A stretch of 38,302 nt of DNA. It comes from DATHGT01 sp035317605. Its GTDB lineage: Bacteria; Methylomirabilota; Methylomirabilia; Rokubacteriales; CSP1-6. The notes beneath the pieces are model-generated. The model was not told the origin of the DNA. It saw nothing but the letters and a program-made list of their open reading frames with translations, and ran no database searches. Below are positions 31,007-38,302 of this stretch, piece by piece; within the stretch, counting starts at the first letter, position 1; each line of letters starts with the position of its first letter. Location: positions 1 through 38,302 of the forward strand of contig DATHGT010000166.1 of NCBI GenBank assembly GCA_035317605.1. The letters are read 5' to 3'. Position numbers and translations under genes: made by a program.

Positions 31007-32037
31007 GGGCGACCGTCGACCGCATCGGCCAGGACTCGCAGGGGCGCTCCACCAAGGTCCAGATCCGTCGGATCAAGAAGGGCGATCTCTCGCGTGTCCG
31101 CGACGTGCTCGAGCAGACCTTCGGCGATTTCTTCGAGCGGCAGCTCGGCACCCGCCCCCGCCAGCCGTTCCAGGGCGCCCAGTACGTCCATCACCGCTGG
31201 CTGGTCGAACCGTGGGGATGCTTCGTCGCCGAGGAGGATCAGCAGAAGCTCGTGGGCGTCGCGCTGGGCGTGACGTGGGGCACGTTGGGGCTGCTCGGCC
31301 CCGTGGCCGTGCTCACGAACTATCAGAACCAGGGGATCGGCCAGCAGCTCATCCGGGCCGTCCAGGAGTTCTTCGAGGAGAACAAGGCGACCGTCCACGG
31401 CGTGATGACGTATCCGAGCAGCCCCAAGCACCTGCTGCTCTTCCACAAGTTCGGTTACCGGCCGAAGGGCATCAGCGCGATCATGAGCCGCGTGCTCGAC
31501 CGCGCGGAGGTCGATCCGCTCGGACCCGGCCGGGCGGCCCGGAGCGGGCTCGTGGTGCGGCGCTACTCCACCCTCGAGGAGACCAAGAAGAAGGCGGCGC
31601 TCCAGCGCTTCCACCGCATCACCAACGCGGTGTGCCGCGGGCTCGACGTTTCCAAGGAAGTCGAGATCGTCGACGGGCTGGCCCTCGGCGACACCGTGCT
31701 GGTCGAGCGCGGACGTGACCTGATCGGGTTCGGCGTCTACCATCTGCCCGGCGTGAGCGAAGCGCCGTCCGGCGCGCTGTACGTGAAGTTCCTCGCCATC
31801 GATCCCCAGCAGCGCAAGCCCGAGATGCTGGAGCAGGTCGTGGCCGCCGTCGAGGACCTCGCCCACGCCCAGGGCGTGGGGCGGGTAATCCTGCCCGTGT
31901 ACACGCGCTACTGGCAGGCCTACAGCACGCTGCTCCGCAGCGGCTACCAGGTCGATTTCACGATGGCGCGGATGCAGCACGGCAAGCCCGAAGACTACGA
32001 GGACGGGGCCCACCTGGTGCTCGACGACTGGCGGTGA
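31003..32037 (+). CDS. tandem GNAT-family acetyltransferase
   Basis: This 344-residue protein has two GNAT units. The first (about 18-170) has the acetyl-CoA loop region NYQNQGIGQQLIRAVQEFFEE after LLGPVAVLTNYQ. The second (about 180-344) has YVKFLAIDPQQRKPEMLEQVVAAVEDLA and RSGYQVDFTMARM. Only the first keeps a recognisable Q-x-x-G-x-G/A loop, so the second may serve binding or structure. The GTG start overlaps the upstream stop (GTGA), showing coupling with the GarR-like gene. The target is unknown. The frame to 30766 is out-of-frame sequence inside the previous gene and was not used. Confidence 0.75.
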   Translation: MRATVDRIGQDSQGRSTKVQIRRIKKGDLSRVRDVLEQTFGDFFERQLGTRPRQPFQGAQYVHHRWLVEPWGCFVAEEDQQKLVGVALGVTWGTLGLLGPVAVLTNYQNQGIGQQLIRAVQEFFEENKATVHGVMTYPSSPKHLLLFHKFGYRPKGISAIMSRVLDRAEVDPLGPGRAARSGLVVRRYSTLEETKKKAALQRFHRITNAVCRGLDVSKEVEIVDGLALGDTVLVERGRDLIGFGVYHLPGVSEAPSGALYVKFLAIDPQQRKPEMLEQVVAAVEDLAHAQGVGRVILPVYTRYWQAYSTLLRSGYQVDFTMARMQHGKPEDYEDGAHLVLDDWR

Positions 32038-32050
32038 TTGGGTTGTGGAC

Positions 32051-32116
32051 TTGGGGGGCCCCTACGGCTCCCCCCAAACCCCCCCGTGTGCGTCTCGCCC
32101 CGGCTCTGCCGGGGCG
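32051..32116 (+). repeat. bipartite double-hairpin repeat, copy 4
   Basis: Stem one is TTGGGGGG / CCCCCCAA (32051-32058 with 32070-32077), a compensatory change from the AT form of copies 2 and 3. Stem two is CGCCCCGGC / GCCGGGGCG (32096-32104 with 32108-32116, loop TCT). It overlaps the probable start region of the CopC gene. Confidence 0.7.
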
Positions 32117-32495
32117 CTCTTGCAAACACTTCGTAAAACTCGAACGCTCCGTACGACTCGCTGCCATCGTTGCTGTTGTTCTGGCTCTTGCGCCGGCGGG
32201 CTACGCGCATTCGCTGCTGCTCTCGTCGATTCCGAAGGCCGACGCCGTCGTCGACGGCGCGCCCGCGGTGACGCTGCGCTTCAACAACCGGATCGAGAAG
32301 AAGCTCTCCCACATCCGCCTGGTCTCCCCGCGCGGTGAGGCCCAGGCCTTGCCCGTGCGCACCGACGGCGACGTCGACGCGCTGGAGGCGTCGCTGCCGC
32401 CGCTCGCCGCCGGCCGCTATCGCGTCGACTGGCGCGTGCTCTCGACGGACGGGCACGTGGTCAGCGGAACGTTCGCCTTCAGCGTCTCGCCGTAA
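32088..32495 (+). CDS. copC: CopC-domain copper-binding protein, start uncertain
   Basis: This is a small periplasmic CopC protein. After a hydrophobic signal (RLAAIVAVVLALAPAGYA) the mature part begins HSLLLSSIPKADAVV, with the N-terminal His that ligates Cu(II). The domain then runs AVTLRFNNRIEKKLSHIRLVSP and ends WRVLSTDGHVVSGTFAF, where D and H complete the copper site. No ATG is in frame. GTG 32088 lies inside the repeat element, and GTG 32034 would translate all of it, so the native start was probably lost or altered when the repeat arrived. CopD follows after 9 bp. The pair handles copper import or storage across the inner membrane. Confidence 0.8.
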   Translation: MRLAPALPGRSCKHFVKLERSVRLAAIVAVVLALAPAGYAHSLLLSSIPKADAVVDGAPAVTLRFNNRIEKKLSHIRLVSPRGEAQALPVRTDGDVDALEASLPPLAAGRYRVDWRVLSTDGHVVSGTFAFSVSP

Positions 32496-32504
32496 ACTCG
32501 ACCC

Positions 32505-34085
32505 ATGGCCCAGTTCGTCGACGTGCTCCTGCGGGGCCTCCTGTCGGTCTTTGCCGGCATCGCGGCCGGTGGCGTCGCGTGGGCGTGGCTCGTGCTACGG
32601 GCCTCGGCTCACGCCAAGCCCGACGAGCCGACGCGGCTGGCCCTGCGCGCGACCGCCCTGGCCGCGGGCCTGGCCGCCGCCGCGCAGACCGCGGTGGGCG
32701 CGCTCGTCCTCGGCGACGTTGCGGGACACACCGATAGCGTGCCGCTGGCCTCGTTCGTGGGGACCGGCTTCGCGCGGGCCGCGCTCGCGCGCGTCGTCCT
32801 CGCCTCGATCGTCGCCGTGGCGGCCGCCCGACTGGCCACCCGTCCGGGCGGTCGGATGGCGTGGACCGGGCTGGCGGCGGCGGCCCTCGCGCTGGTGGGC
32901 TCGGCGGCGAGCTTGAGCCACGCCGCCGCGCGGGTGGCCGATCGACCGTGGCTGGTCGCCCTCGACGCCGTGCACCAGCTCGCGGTCGCCGCCTGGGTCG
33001 GCGGCCTCGCCCACTTCACCCTGTACGCGATCCGCGCCCGGCGAGAGCCCGACCCGCGCGACGGCGTCGTGGCCCGGCGCTTCTCAGCCGTCGCGCTGAT
33101 CTCGGTGGCCGTCCTCGTCGCCTCGGGCATCGCGCTCAGCGTGAAGTACGTCGGCGAGCTGGCCGCCATGGTGGGGACCGCCTACGGCGTGATGATCCTC
33201 AGCAAGGTCGTGCTCCTGCTGGCCATCCTCGGCGTCGCGGCCGTGAACTACCGTATTGTCCGGATGGGGGCGTCTCGCTCGGGCTCAGCCGGACGCGTGG
33301 GACGGTTGGTGGAAGTCGAGCTGGGACTGGCGGTGACCGTGATGTTCGCGGCGGCCTCGCTCACCTCGTTGCCGCCGGCCGTGGACGTCCGCGCCGATCG
33401 CGCCACCCCCGCCGAAGTCGGCGCGCGCTTCGTCCCGGCTCCGCCGCGCTTGACGAGTCCGCCCGTGGCCGACCTGCTGCGCACGGCGGACCCGCTGATG
33501 GCGGCGACGGGCCGGCGTCTCGACGTGGAGCGCGCCTGGTCCGAGTACAACCACCACTGGGCCGGCGTGTTCGTGCTGACCATGGGGCTGCTCGCCAGCC
33601 TCGAGCGAAGGGGTGTTCGCGCCGCGCGGCACTGGCCACTCGTCTTTCTCGGCCTGGCCGCGTTCCTGTTCGCCCGCAACGATCCGCGCGCGTGGCCGCT
33701 CGGTCCCGCGGGATTCTGGGAGAGCATGACGCTGCCCGACGTGCTCCAGCACCGGGCCTTCGTGCTCCTGATCGTGGCCTTCGGGATCTTCGAGTGGGCG
33801 GTCCGGACCGGACGGCTCGCGCCGCGGCCGTGGAGCTTCGTGTTCCCGCTGCTCGGCGCCGTCGGCGGCGGGCTGCTGCTCACCCACTCGCACGCGATGT
33901 TCAATCTCAAGGACGAGTTCCTGACCGAGGTCACCCACGCGCCGCTCGGCGTGCTCGGCGCCTTCATGAGCTGGGCGCGCTGGGCCGAGCTGCGGCTGCC
34001 GGACGCGGGGGCGGCGGCCGGATGGATCTGGCGCGTGTGCCTGATCGCGGTGGGCCTGCTGCTGCTCGTCTATCGGGAAGGTTGA
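32505..34085 (+). CDS. copD: CopD-domain copper transport membrane protein
   Basis: This 526-residue polytopic protein has about a dozen hydrophobic segments. The N-terminal half is a CopD domain, with WLVALDAVHQLAVAAWVGGLAHFTLYAIR as its conserved His-containing helix and VAVLVASGIALSVKYV and MILSKVVLLLAILGVAAVNYRIV following. The C-terminal part (WSEYNHHWAGVFVLTMGLLA, LPDVLQHRAFVLLIVAFGIFEWAV, LLLTHSHAMFN, VTHAPLGVLGAFMSWARW) adds membrane helices with His/Met residues suited to copper. It follows CopC closely. The fused second half is longer than simple CopD proteins. Confidence 0.85.
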   Translation: MAQFVDVLLRGLLSVFAGIAAGGVAWAWLVLRASAHAKPDEPTRLALRATALAAGLAAAAQTAVGALVLGDVAGHTDSVPLASFVGTGFARAALARVVLASIVAVAAARLATRPGGRMAWTGLAAAALALVGSAASLSHAAARVADRPWLVALDAVHQLAVAAWVGGLAHFTLYAIRARREPDPRDGVVARRFSAVALISVAVLVASGIALSVKYVGELAAMVGTAYGVMILSKVVLLLAILGVAAVNYRIVRMGASRSGSAGRVGRLVEVELGLAVTVMFAAASLTSLPPAVDVRADRATPAEVGARFVPAPPRLTSPPVADLLRTADPLMAATGRRLDVERAWSEYNHHWAGVFVLTMGLLASLERRGVRAARHWPLVFLGLAAFLFARNDPRAWPLGPAGFWESMTLPDVLQHRAFVLLIVAFGIFEWAVRTGRLAPRPWSFVFPLLGAVGGGLLLTHSHAMFNLKDEFLTEVTHAPLGVLGAFMSWARWAELRLPDAGAAAGWIWRVCLIAVGLLLLVYREG

Positions 34086-34087
34086 GA

Positions 34088-35203
34088 GTGATCGAGGGGC
34101 GGGCGACCGAGCAGGGGACCGCGCGTTACGCCGGACGCGCTCGGCGCAACGTCATGCCCGAGCACTTCCGCATCGTCGAGGGCGGCCTGCGGCTGAGCAG
34201 CGTCGGGCTCGGGACGTATCTGGGCCGCGAGGACGAGGTCACCGACGCCGCGTATCGACGGTCCATCGCCCGCGCCATCGAGCGCGGCTTCAACGTCGTC
34301 GACACCGCCATCAACTATCGCCACCAGCGCAGCGAGCGCGCGGTCGGCGCGGTGATGGCCGATCTCGTCGGGCGCCACGTGCTCGAGCGCGACGAGGTGT
34401 TCGTGGCCACCAAGGGCGGCTACATCCCGTTCGACGGCGAGATGCCGCGCGATCCCGCCGGATACTTCACCGAGACCTATCTCCGCCCCGGCCTCGTGCG
34501 GCCGGACGAGGTGGTGGGCGGCTCGCACTGCATGGCGCCGGACTTCCTGGCCGACCAGATCGATCGCAGCCGCGCGAACCTCGGCCTGGCCACCATCGAT
34601 CTCTATTATCTGCACAATCCCGAGAGCCATCTCGAGGCGGTCGATCGTGACGAGTTCACACGCCGCCTGCGCGCGGCCTTCGAAGCCCTCGAGGACGCGG
34701 TGGCGGCGGGAAAGATCGCGCGTTACGGCGCCGCCACCTGGAACGGCTTCCGGGAGCCGCCCGATGCGGCCGGCCTCCTCATGCTCTCCGACGTGGTCGC
34801 GGTCGCTCGCGAGGTGGGCGGGCCGGATCATCACTTCCGCGCGGTTCAGCTTCCCTACAACCTCGCGATGACCGAGGCCTTCACGCGCGCCAACCAGCGG
34901 ATCGGAAAGGACACGGTGTCGACGCTGGAGGCGGCCAAGCGACTGGACGTGTACGTGATGGCGTCGGCCTCGGTGTACCAGGGCCAGCTCACCCGCAACC
35001 TGCCGCCGGTGATCGCCGAGTATCTGCCGGGGCTGACCACGGACGCCCAGCGCTCGCTCCAGTTCGGCCGCTCCACCCCCGGCGTCGGCACCGTGCTCGT
35101 GGGCATGAAGTCGACCGCGCACGTCGACGAGAACGCGGACGTCGCCGGCGTTGCCCCGATCCCCTGGGAGAAGTTCAAGGTCTTGTTTAGCGCGGCTCGA
35201 TGA
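34088..35203 (+). CDS. aldo/keto reductase
   Basis: This 371-residue aldo-keto reductase has a (beta/alpha)8 barrel with the catalytic tetrad visible as D72 (NVVDTAINYR), Y77, K109 (FVATKGGY) and His in LYYLHNPE. It opens GLRLSSVGLGTYLG and contains an insertion (FDGEMPRDPAGYFTETYLRPG) seen in some bacterial AKRs. The C-terminal SVYQGQLTRNLPP and GVGTVLVGMKSTAHVDEN are standard NADPH-pocket regions. GTG 34088 sits just after the copD stop; ATG 34154 would also give a full AKR core. The substrate is unknown. Confidence 0.85.
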   Translation: MIEGRATEQGTARYAGRARRNVMPEHFRIVEGGLRLSSVGLGTYLGREDEVTDAAYRRSIARAIERGFNVVDTAINYRHQRSERAVGAVMADLVGRHVLERDEVFVATKGGYIPFDGEMPRDPAGYFTETYLRPGLVRPDEVVGGSHCMAPDFLADQIDRSRANLGLATIDLYYLHNPESHLEAVDRDEFTRRLRAAFEALEDAVAAGKIARYGAATWNGFREPPDAAGLLMLSDVVAVAREVGGPDHHFRAVQLPYNLAMTEAFTRANQRIGKDTVSTLEAAKRLDVYVMASASVYQGQLTRNLPPVIAEYLPGLTTDAQRSLQFGRSTPGVGTVLVGMKSTAHVDENADVAGVAPIPWEKFKVLFSAAR

Positions 35204-35209
35204 CTCGGA

Positions 35210-35226
35210 GGGGGGCTTTGCCCCCC
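35210..35226 (+). terminator. GC hairpin after the aldo/keto reductase
   Basis: The perfect 7-bp stem GGGGGGC / GCCCCCC with loop TTT starts seven bases after the stop, followed by GATTGCGATCATT. It is terminator-like without a T-run and shares the G6/C6 core of the repeat family. Confidence 0.45.
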
Positions 35227-35329
35227 GATTGCGATCATTGAAGGGCTCGGCTCGGCGGGTGGCGCGGTGGCGGTGTTGAAGTGTTACGTCGGTATTGCGT
35301 CGGTATCACGGCTCGGGTAGGTTTGGCGG

Positions 35330-35788
35330 GTGATCACGCGCGAGGCGGATCTTTCCCGGGTGATCGGTGTCCGGGCGAGCGTCTCGGCGGTGATCTTCGA
35401 TCGGCGGGGACGGCTCCTGCTCCAGCAGCGGTCTGACGGCGGGCAGTGGGGGCTGCCGGGGGGATCGGTCGAGATCGGCGAATCGCTGCGCGACGCGGTG
35501 ATTCGCGAGGTCGCCGAAGAGACCGGGCTCACGGTGGCTCCGGGGCGCCTCATCGGGATGTACTCGAGTCCGGCGTTCCAGATCGTGCGGTATCCGGACG
35601 GGAACGCCTGGCACTACGTCAACGCGTGCTTCGAGTGCCGGGTGCGCGGGGGCACCCTCACCACCTGCGACGAGACGCTGGCGCTGGCGTGGTCGACGCT
35701 CGGGCGGCTGCCGCGCCCGCTGCTGCCGAACCATCGGATCCGCATCCGCGACGCCCGCGCGCGCCGCGTGGCCCCGTTCGTGCGCTAG
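35330..35788 (+). CDS. Nudix hydrolase
   Basis: This 152-residue protein carries a complete Nudix box at residues 45-67: G45-x5-E51-x7-R59-E60-x-x-E63-E64-x-G66. It hydrolyses a nucleoside diphosphate linked to another moiety, using Mg2+ bound by the Glu cluster. The preceding SAVIFDRRGRLLLQQRSDGGQWGLPGG is the typical lead-in. The C-terminal half (IVRYPDGNAWHYVNACFECRV) resembles MutT/NUDT groups that act on nucleotide sugars or oxidised nucleotides; which one cannot be told. A GTG start is used. Upstream, GTCGGTAT occurs twice between 35287 and 35306, of unknown meaning. Confidence 0.88.
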   Translation: MITREADLSRVIGVRASVSAVIFDRRGRLLLQQRSDGGQWGLPGGSVEIGESLRDAVIREVAEETGLTVAPGRLIGMYSSPAFQIVRYPDGNAWHYVNACFECRVRGGTLTTCDETLALAWSTLGRLPRPLLPNHRIRIRDARARRVAPFVR

Positions 35789-35801
35789 GAGGGCACCTTT
35801 C

Positions 35802-36560
35802 GTGATCCGCCGGATCCATCACGTGGGCATCGTGGTGAAGCGCCTGGACGTCGCGTACCGGTTCTACCGCGATTGCCTGGGGCTGCCGCTCCTCAAGGAA
35901 GCGACGCTCGCCGACCAGGGCGTGCGCGCGGCGCTGCTCGCGGCCGGCGAGAGCGAGGTCGAACTGCTGGAGCCGCTCGACCCGGCCAACGGCGTCGGCC
36001 GGTTCCTGGCCAGCCGCGGAGAAGGACTCCACCATCTGTGCTTCGAGACCGACGTCGATCAGACGCTCGCCGATCTCGAGGGGCGGGGCGTCGAGGTGAT
36101 CGACGCGGTGCCCCGGTCCGGACTGGCCGGCCGCGTCGCCTTCCTGCATCCGCGCGCGTGCGCGGGCGTTCTCGTCGAGCTGGCGAGCCCGGCGCCCGAC
36201 ACCCCCCCGGCGCCGCCCGCTCCGCTCGATCTCAAGCGCCTGGTGGTCGCTTCGCGCGAGCCGCGGGCGACCGCGGAGCTGTTTCAGTCGCTGTTCGACC
36301 TGCCCGAAGTCGCCATGAACGGCGGCCCCCGGACGATGCTCGGCGTAGGACGGGGGGCGCTGCTCGTGATTCCGGCCGACGAGGTCGGCGGCATCGAAGG
36401 GATGGTCGCCCTCTCGCTGGTGGCCCACGACTTCGCCGATCTCCTCGCCCGCTGCGATCGCGCCAAGCTCTCCTGTCTGCGCGGGACCGGTGAGATCACC
36501 ATCGAGCCCGCCTCCAGTCATGGAGTCCACCTGCACATCTCGCGGTATCGTTTTCCCTGA
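35802..36560 (+). CDS. methylmalonyl-CoA epimerase-like double VOC protein
   Basis: This 252-residue protein has two VOC domains. The first (1-130) looks like methylmalonyl-CoA epimerase: RIHHVGIVVKRLDVAYRFYRDCLGLPL, LLAAGESEVELLEPL, GLHHLCFETDVDQTLADL and CAGVLVELASP give the expected His, His and Glu metal ligands. After a Pro-rich linker a second VOC domain (about 145-252) follows, with LVVASREPRATAELFQSLFDL. This two-domain form is longer than the usual 130-150-residue epimerase, so substrate may differ. It starts with GTG 13 bp after the Nudix gene, probably co-transcribed. Confidence 0.78.
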   Translation: MIRRIHHVGIVVKRLDVAYRFYRDCLGLPLLKEATLADQGVRAALLAAGESEVELLEPLDPANGVGRFLASRGEGLHHLCFETDVDQTLADLEGRGVEVIDAVPRSGLAGRVAFLHPRACAGVLVELASPAPDTPPAPPAPLDLKRLVVASREPRATAELFQSLFDLPEVAMNGGPRTMLGVGRGALLVIPADEVGGIEGMVALSLVAHDFADLLARCDRAKLSCLRGTGEITIEPASSHGVHLHISRYRFP

Positions 36561-36603
36561 CGTCTCACGCGGGGCCGCCGCGCCCCGCGCAAGGAGGACT
36601 CAC

Positions 36604-37353
36604 ATGGATCTCGGGTTGACCGGTCGGGTCGCCATCGTCACGGGGGGGAGTCGGGGCATCGGCAAGGCCGTCGCCGGCGAGCTGGCGCGCGAGGGCGCCG
36701 ACGTCGCCGTGTGCGGACGCAATCAGGAGACGATCGGCGCGGCGGCCCAGGCCCTCGCCAAAGATACCGGGCGCCGCGTCATCCCGGTCGTCGCGGATAC
36801 CACCGACTGGGATTCGGTGACGCGGCTCGTGCAGACCGTGGTGTCTCAGCTCGGACGGGTCGACGTGCTCGTCAACAACGCCGCCACCCCGGGCGGCCTG
36901 GTGTCGGGCCCATTGGCCGACGCCGATGAAGTCGCGCTGCTCGAGGACATCAACACGAAGGTGCTCGGCTACCTCCGCTGCGCCAAGGCCGTCGCCCCCC
37001 ACATGCAGCAGCGGGGCTGGGGACGCATCGTCAACATCGGCGGGTTGTCGGGTCGACGCTCCGGCAACATCAGCGGCCTGCGCAACGCCGCCATCGTCCA
37101 CCTGACCAAGACGCTGGCCGACCAGCTCGGCCAGCACGGCATCACCGTGAACCTGGTCCATCCCGGCGCCACCCGGACCGAGCGCACCGACGCCGCCACC
37201 GAGAAGCGCGCCGCCAGCAACGCCATCCGCCGGATCGTGGACGCGAGTGAGATCGCCCAGGTCGTCGCGTTCCTGGCCTCCACGAAGGCCGCCAACGTCA
37301 CCGGCATCGCCATCGACGCCAGCGGCGGCTCCATCCCGGTGATGTTCCAGTAG
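36604..37353 (+). CDS. short-chain dehydrogenase lacking the usual Tyr/Lys pair
   Basis: This is a 249-residue SDR. The coenzyme part is normal: GLTGRVAIVTGGSRGIGKAVA, then DVLVNNAATPGG. The catalytic Ser is kept at 149 (NIGGLSGR). At the place of the Y-x3-K pair it reads S157-G-L-R-N161 (NISGLRNAAIVHLTK), so both the general base and its helper Lys are replaced. HPGATRTERT and the GIAIDASGGS end are conserved, so the gene is under selection. AAGGAGG lies six bases before ATG 36604, settling the start. It may use another base or be a binding protein. Confidence 0.85.
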   Translation: MDLGLTGRVAIVTGGSRGIGKAVAGELAREGADVAVCGRNQETIGAAAQALAKDTGRRVIPVVADTTDWDSVTRLVQTVVSQLGRVDVLVNNAATPGGLVSGPLADADEVALLEDINTKVLGYLRCAKAVAPHMQQRGWGRIVNIGGLSGRRSGNISGLRNAAIVHLTKTLADQLGQHGITVNLVHPGATRTERTDAATEKRAASNAIRRIVDASEIAQVVAFLASTKAANVTGIAIDASGGSIPVMFQ

Positions 37354-37546
37354 AAGATTGCTCCGCGCCAGAGAGAGCGCTCGGAGAGACGGAAGCCTAG
37401 CGGAGGAGTCGTCGTGCCCTTTGGGCGACTTCGTCCACCGGAACGGCGTGGGCGATGCGTCGAGACTCGCCAGCAGCTCCTCGGCCAATCTCAAGCGGTC
37501 GCGAACATTCAGGCTGGGGCTGCCTTCTACCGGCCTCTGATCGCCA
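37354..37546. other. non-coding stretch with possible IS630-like relic
   Basis: No gene is seen. On the minus strand near 37480-37430 a short frame reads LAEELLASLDASPTPFRWTKSP. The PTPFRWTKSP part recalls the C-terminal tail of IS630-type transposases, but it is too short to call a pseudogene. Confidence 0.25.
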
Positions 37547-37840
37547 CTACGAGCGCGATTGCCAGCGCTGTGGGTCCTGACGCCCGTGAACCGCCAACAC
37601 GATCACAGCGTCTCCGCGCAGACGGAAATAGATGACATATGGGAAGCGCTGTAGAGCCGCCCGCCTGGTGTCTTCGCGCACGAGCGGAAAGGCTTCGGGA
37701 TTCTCGGCGATACGTTCGACGACGGCATCGATCGCGACTCCGAACTCCGCGCCGAGTCCAGGCTGTCGATTCTCGTACCAGCTACGCGCTTCAAGGACTT
37801 CGATGCTGGCCTGCGGCCGGAAATGAACGTGCCGCGTCAG
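37547..37840 (-). CDS. ParE/RelE-family toxin, CTG start
   Basis: This 97-residue toxin-like protein of the RelE/ParE superfamily begins LTRHVHFRPQASIEVLEA and continues with SWYENRQPGLGAEF, VVERIAENPEAFPLV, RRAALQRFPYVIYFRLRG and DAVIVLAVHGRQDPQRW. This is the complete fold order, including the final basic region. There is no ATG, GTG or TTG in frame. The only placed start is CTG at 37840-37838, which overlaps the antitoxin stop as CTGA where such pairs usually have ATGA. The toxin may therefore be weakly translated or silenced. RelE-type toxins cleave mRNA and ParE-type poison gyrase; the sequence does not decide between them. Confidence 0.82.
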   Translation of the reverse strand: MTRHVHFRPQASIEVLEARSWYENRQPGLGAEFGVAIDAVVERIAENPEAFPLVREDTRRAALQRFPYVIYFRLRGDAVIVLAVHGRQDPQRWQSRS

Positions 37841-38064
37841 TCCAGACCCAGCAACTTCTTTCGCACCTCTTCCCAGGGCACGGCGGAAGATGGGTCAGCG
37901 AGATGTTCGGCCCAACGACGGTCCAGCTCGGCCTCCTGCTCAGCGCTGAGCGCCAACTCCGCATCCCGCTCGGCGTCGGTCAGGCTTTCCCACAGGGCCA
38001 TCGCTAGCTCTGCCCGCTCTTGGGGCGGGAGCCGAAGGAGATTCGACAGCTCGACGGAAGCCAT
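37837..38064 (-). CDS. addiction-module antitoxin (TIGR02574-like)
   Basis: This 75-residue acidic antitoxin of the putative addiction module family typically pairs with RelE/ParE toxins. It has LLRLPPQERAELAMALWESL, an N-terminal helix pattern of the family, and a C-terminal WRRWAEHL-like segment (LDRRWAEHLADPSSAVPWEEVRKKL). It should bind and mask the toxin and repress the operon. ATG 38064 has AGAGG about eight bases upstream. It precedes the toxin and its stop overlaps the toxin start, the usual gene order. Confidence 0.87.
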   Translation of the reverse strand: MASVELSNLLRLPPQERAELAMALWESLTDAERDAELALSAEQEAELDRRWAEHLADPSSAVPWEEVRKKLLGLD

Positions 38065-38302
38065 GTCAGGATCCTCTCACGCAGCGCAGTTGTCGGCAAG
38101 AATCGCAGTCGATCGTGGCACTGGAAGCAGAGATCCAGTCAGTGTTACCGTTCATCTTCAAACCATGTGTATCGCCACGTGAGATGCTGGCATGCCCCAT
38201 CCAAATCTGGAAACATCGACGCATAGTTGACCCCGCAAGAATGCAGTTCACGTCGCAGTAACGCGAACGCGCGGGCGGGTACATGAATCTTCGCAAGCTT
38301 AG
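38065..38302 (-). other. lower-GC stretch, possible tyrosine recombinase relic
   Basis: No intact gene is seen, and the stretch is visibly less GC-rich than the rest. The minus strand contains QIWMGHASISRGDTHGL, which recalls the MGHASI...DTYGH region before the catalytic Tyr of phage-type integrases, but without the Tyr or an upstream R-x-x-H box. It is also upstream of the antitoxin and should hold its promoter; none is clear. Confidence 0.25.

Noticed and set aside
32861..34087. Upstream extension of the aldo/keto reductase frame into copD
   Set aside because: It is antiparallel-looking Arg/Ala sequence without domains, while the copD frame is a coherent membrane protein.
38066..38296. 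76-residue minus-strand protein
   Set aside because: No ribosome site and no coherent domain; only a short integrase-like segment, so it was recorded as a possible relic.

Overview
The window is GC-rich bacterial chromosome with short intergenic gaps and many stop/start overlaps (GTGA, ATGA, TGATG). The gene mix (tungsten-type aldehyde oxidoreductase operon, hopanoid-methylase-like radical SAM protein, ImuA-ImuB-DnaE2, a UGSC-type selenoprotein, many SDR and VOC proteins) fits a soil or sediment lineage such as Candidatus Rokubacteria/Methylomirabilota. That placement is inference; there is no rRNA or ribosomal protein marker here.

Layout. 1-4.5 kb: the end of an EttA-type ABC-F ATPase, a SpeE-like methyltransferase, an HSD10-like SDR and a B12-radical SAM protein of the HpnP family. 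4.5-6.9 kb: small proteins including a GlsB/YeaQ membrane protein, the frameshifted remains of a phospholipase D/cardiolipin synthase, and a Gfo/Idh/MocA oxidoreductase. 7-12.4 kb: the mutagenic repair cassette imuA-imuB-dnaE2. 12.4-15.6 kb: small envelope proteins (holin-like, DUF3618, DUF883-like), a stand-alone LigD polymerase domain and an M48 lipoprotein protease. 15.6-18.1 kb: a DksA-like protein, a complete NtrC-type sigma54 activator and a minimal histidine kinase. 18.1-22.9 kb: a divergent mannose-1-phosphate guanylyltransferase-like protein, an SDR and the pentose phosphate operon pgl-rpiB-zwf. 22.9-25.1 kb: a selenoprotein read through an in-frame TGA, then a VOC protein. 25.3-32 kb: two beta-hydroxyacid dehydrogenases flanking a ferredoxin/FAD/AOR operon, and a tandem-GNAT protein. 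32-37.4 kb: CopC, CopD, aldo-keto reductase, Nudix, double VOC and an atypical SDR. 37.4-38.3 kb: a ParE/RelE toxin-antitoxin pair beside possible mobile-element relics.

Two systems stand out. First, the TGA at 23228-23230 is best read as selenocysteine in a U-G-S-C motif. A perfect 9-bp hairpin with a G-led loop follows at the spacing expected of a bacterial SECIS, and the frame runs on for 441 codons after it. Second, three intergenic sites share the form TGGCAT-N6-TGC with exact -24/-12 spacing. They precede glsB, the dksA-like gene and the small-protein/M48/DUF883 operon, and the last two diverge from one intergenic region beside the NtrC-type activator and kinase. This suggests a local sigma54 envelope-stress regulon. 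A bipartite double-hairpin repeat (four copies, compensatory stem changes) is scattered through the gaps. I saw no tRNA, rRNA, CRISPR array or intact transposase.
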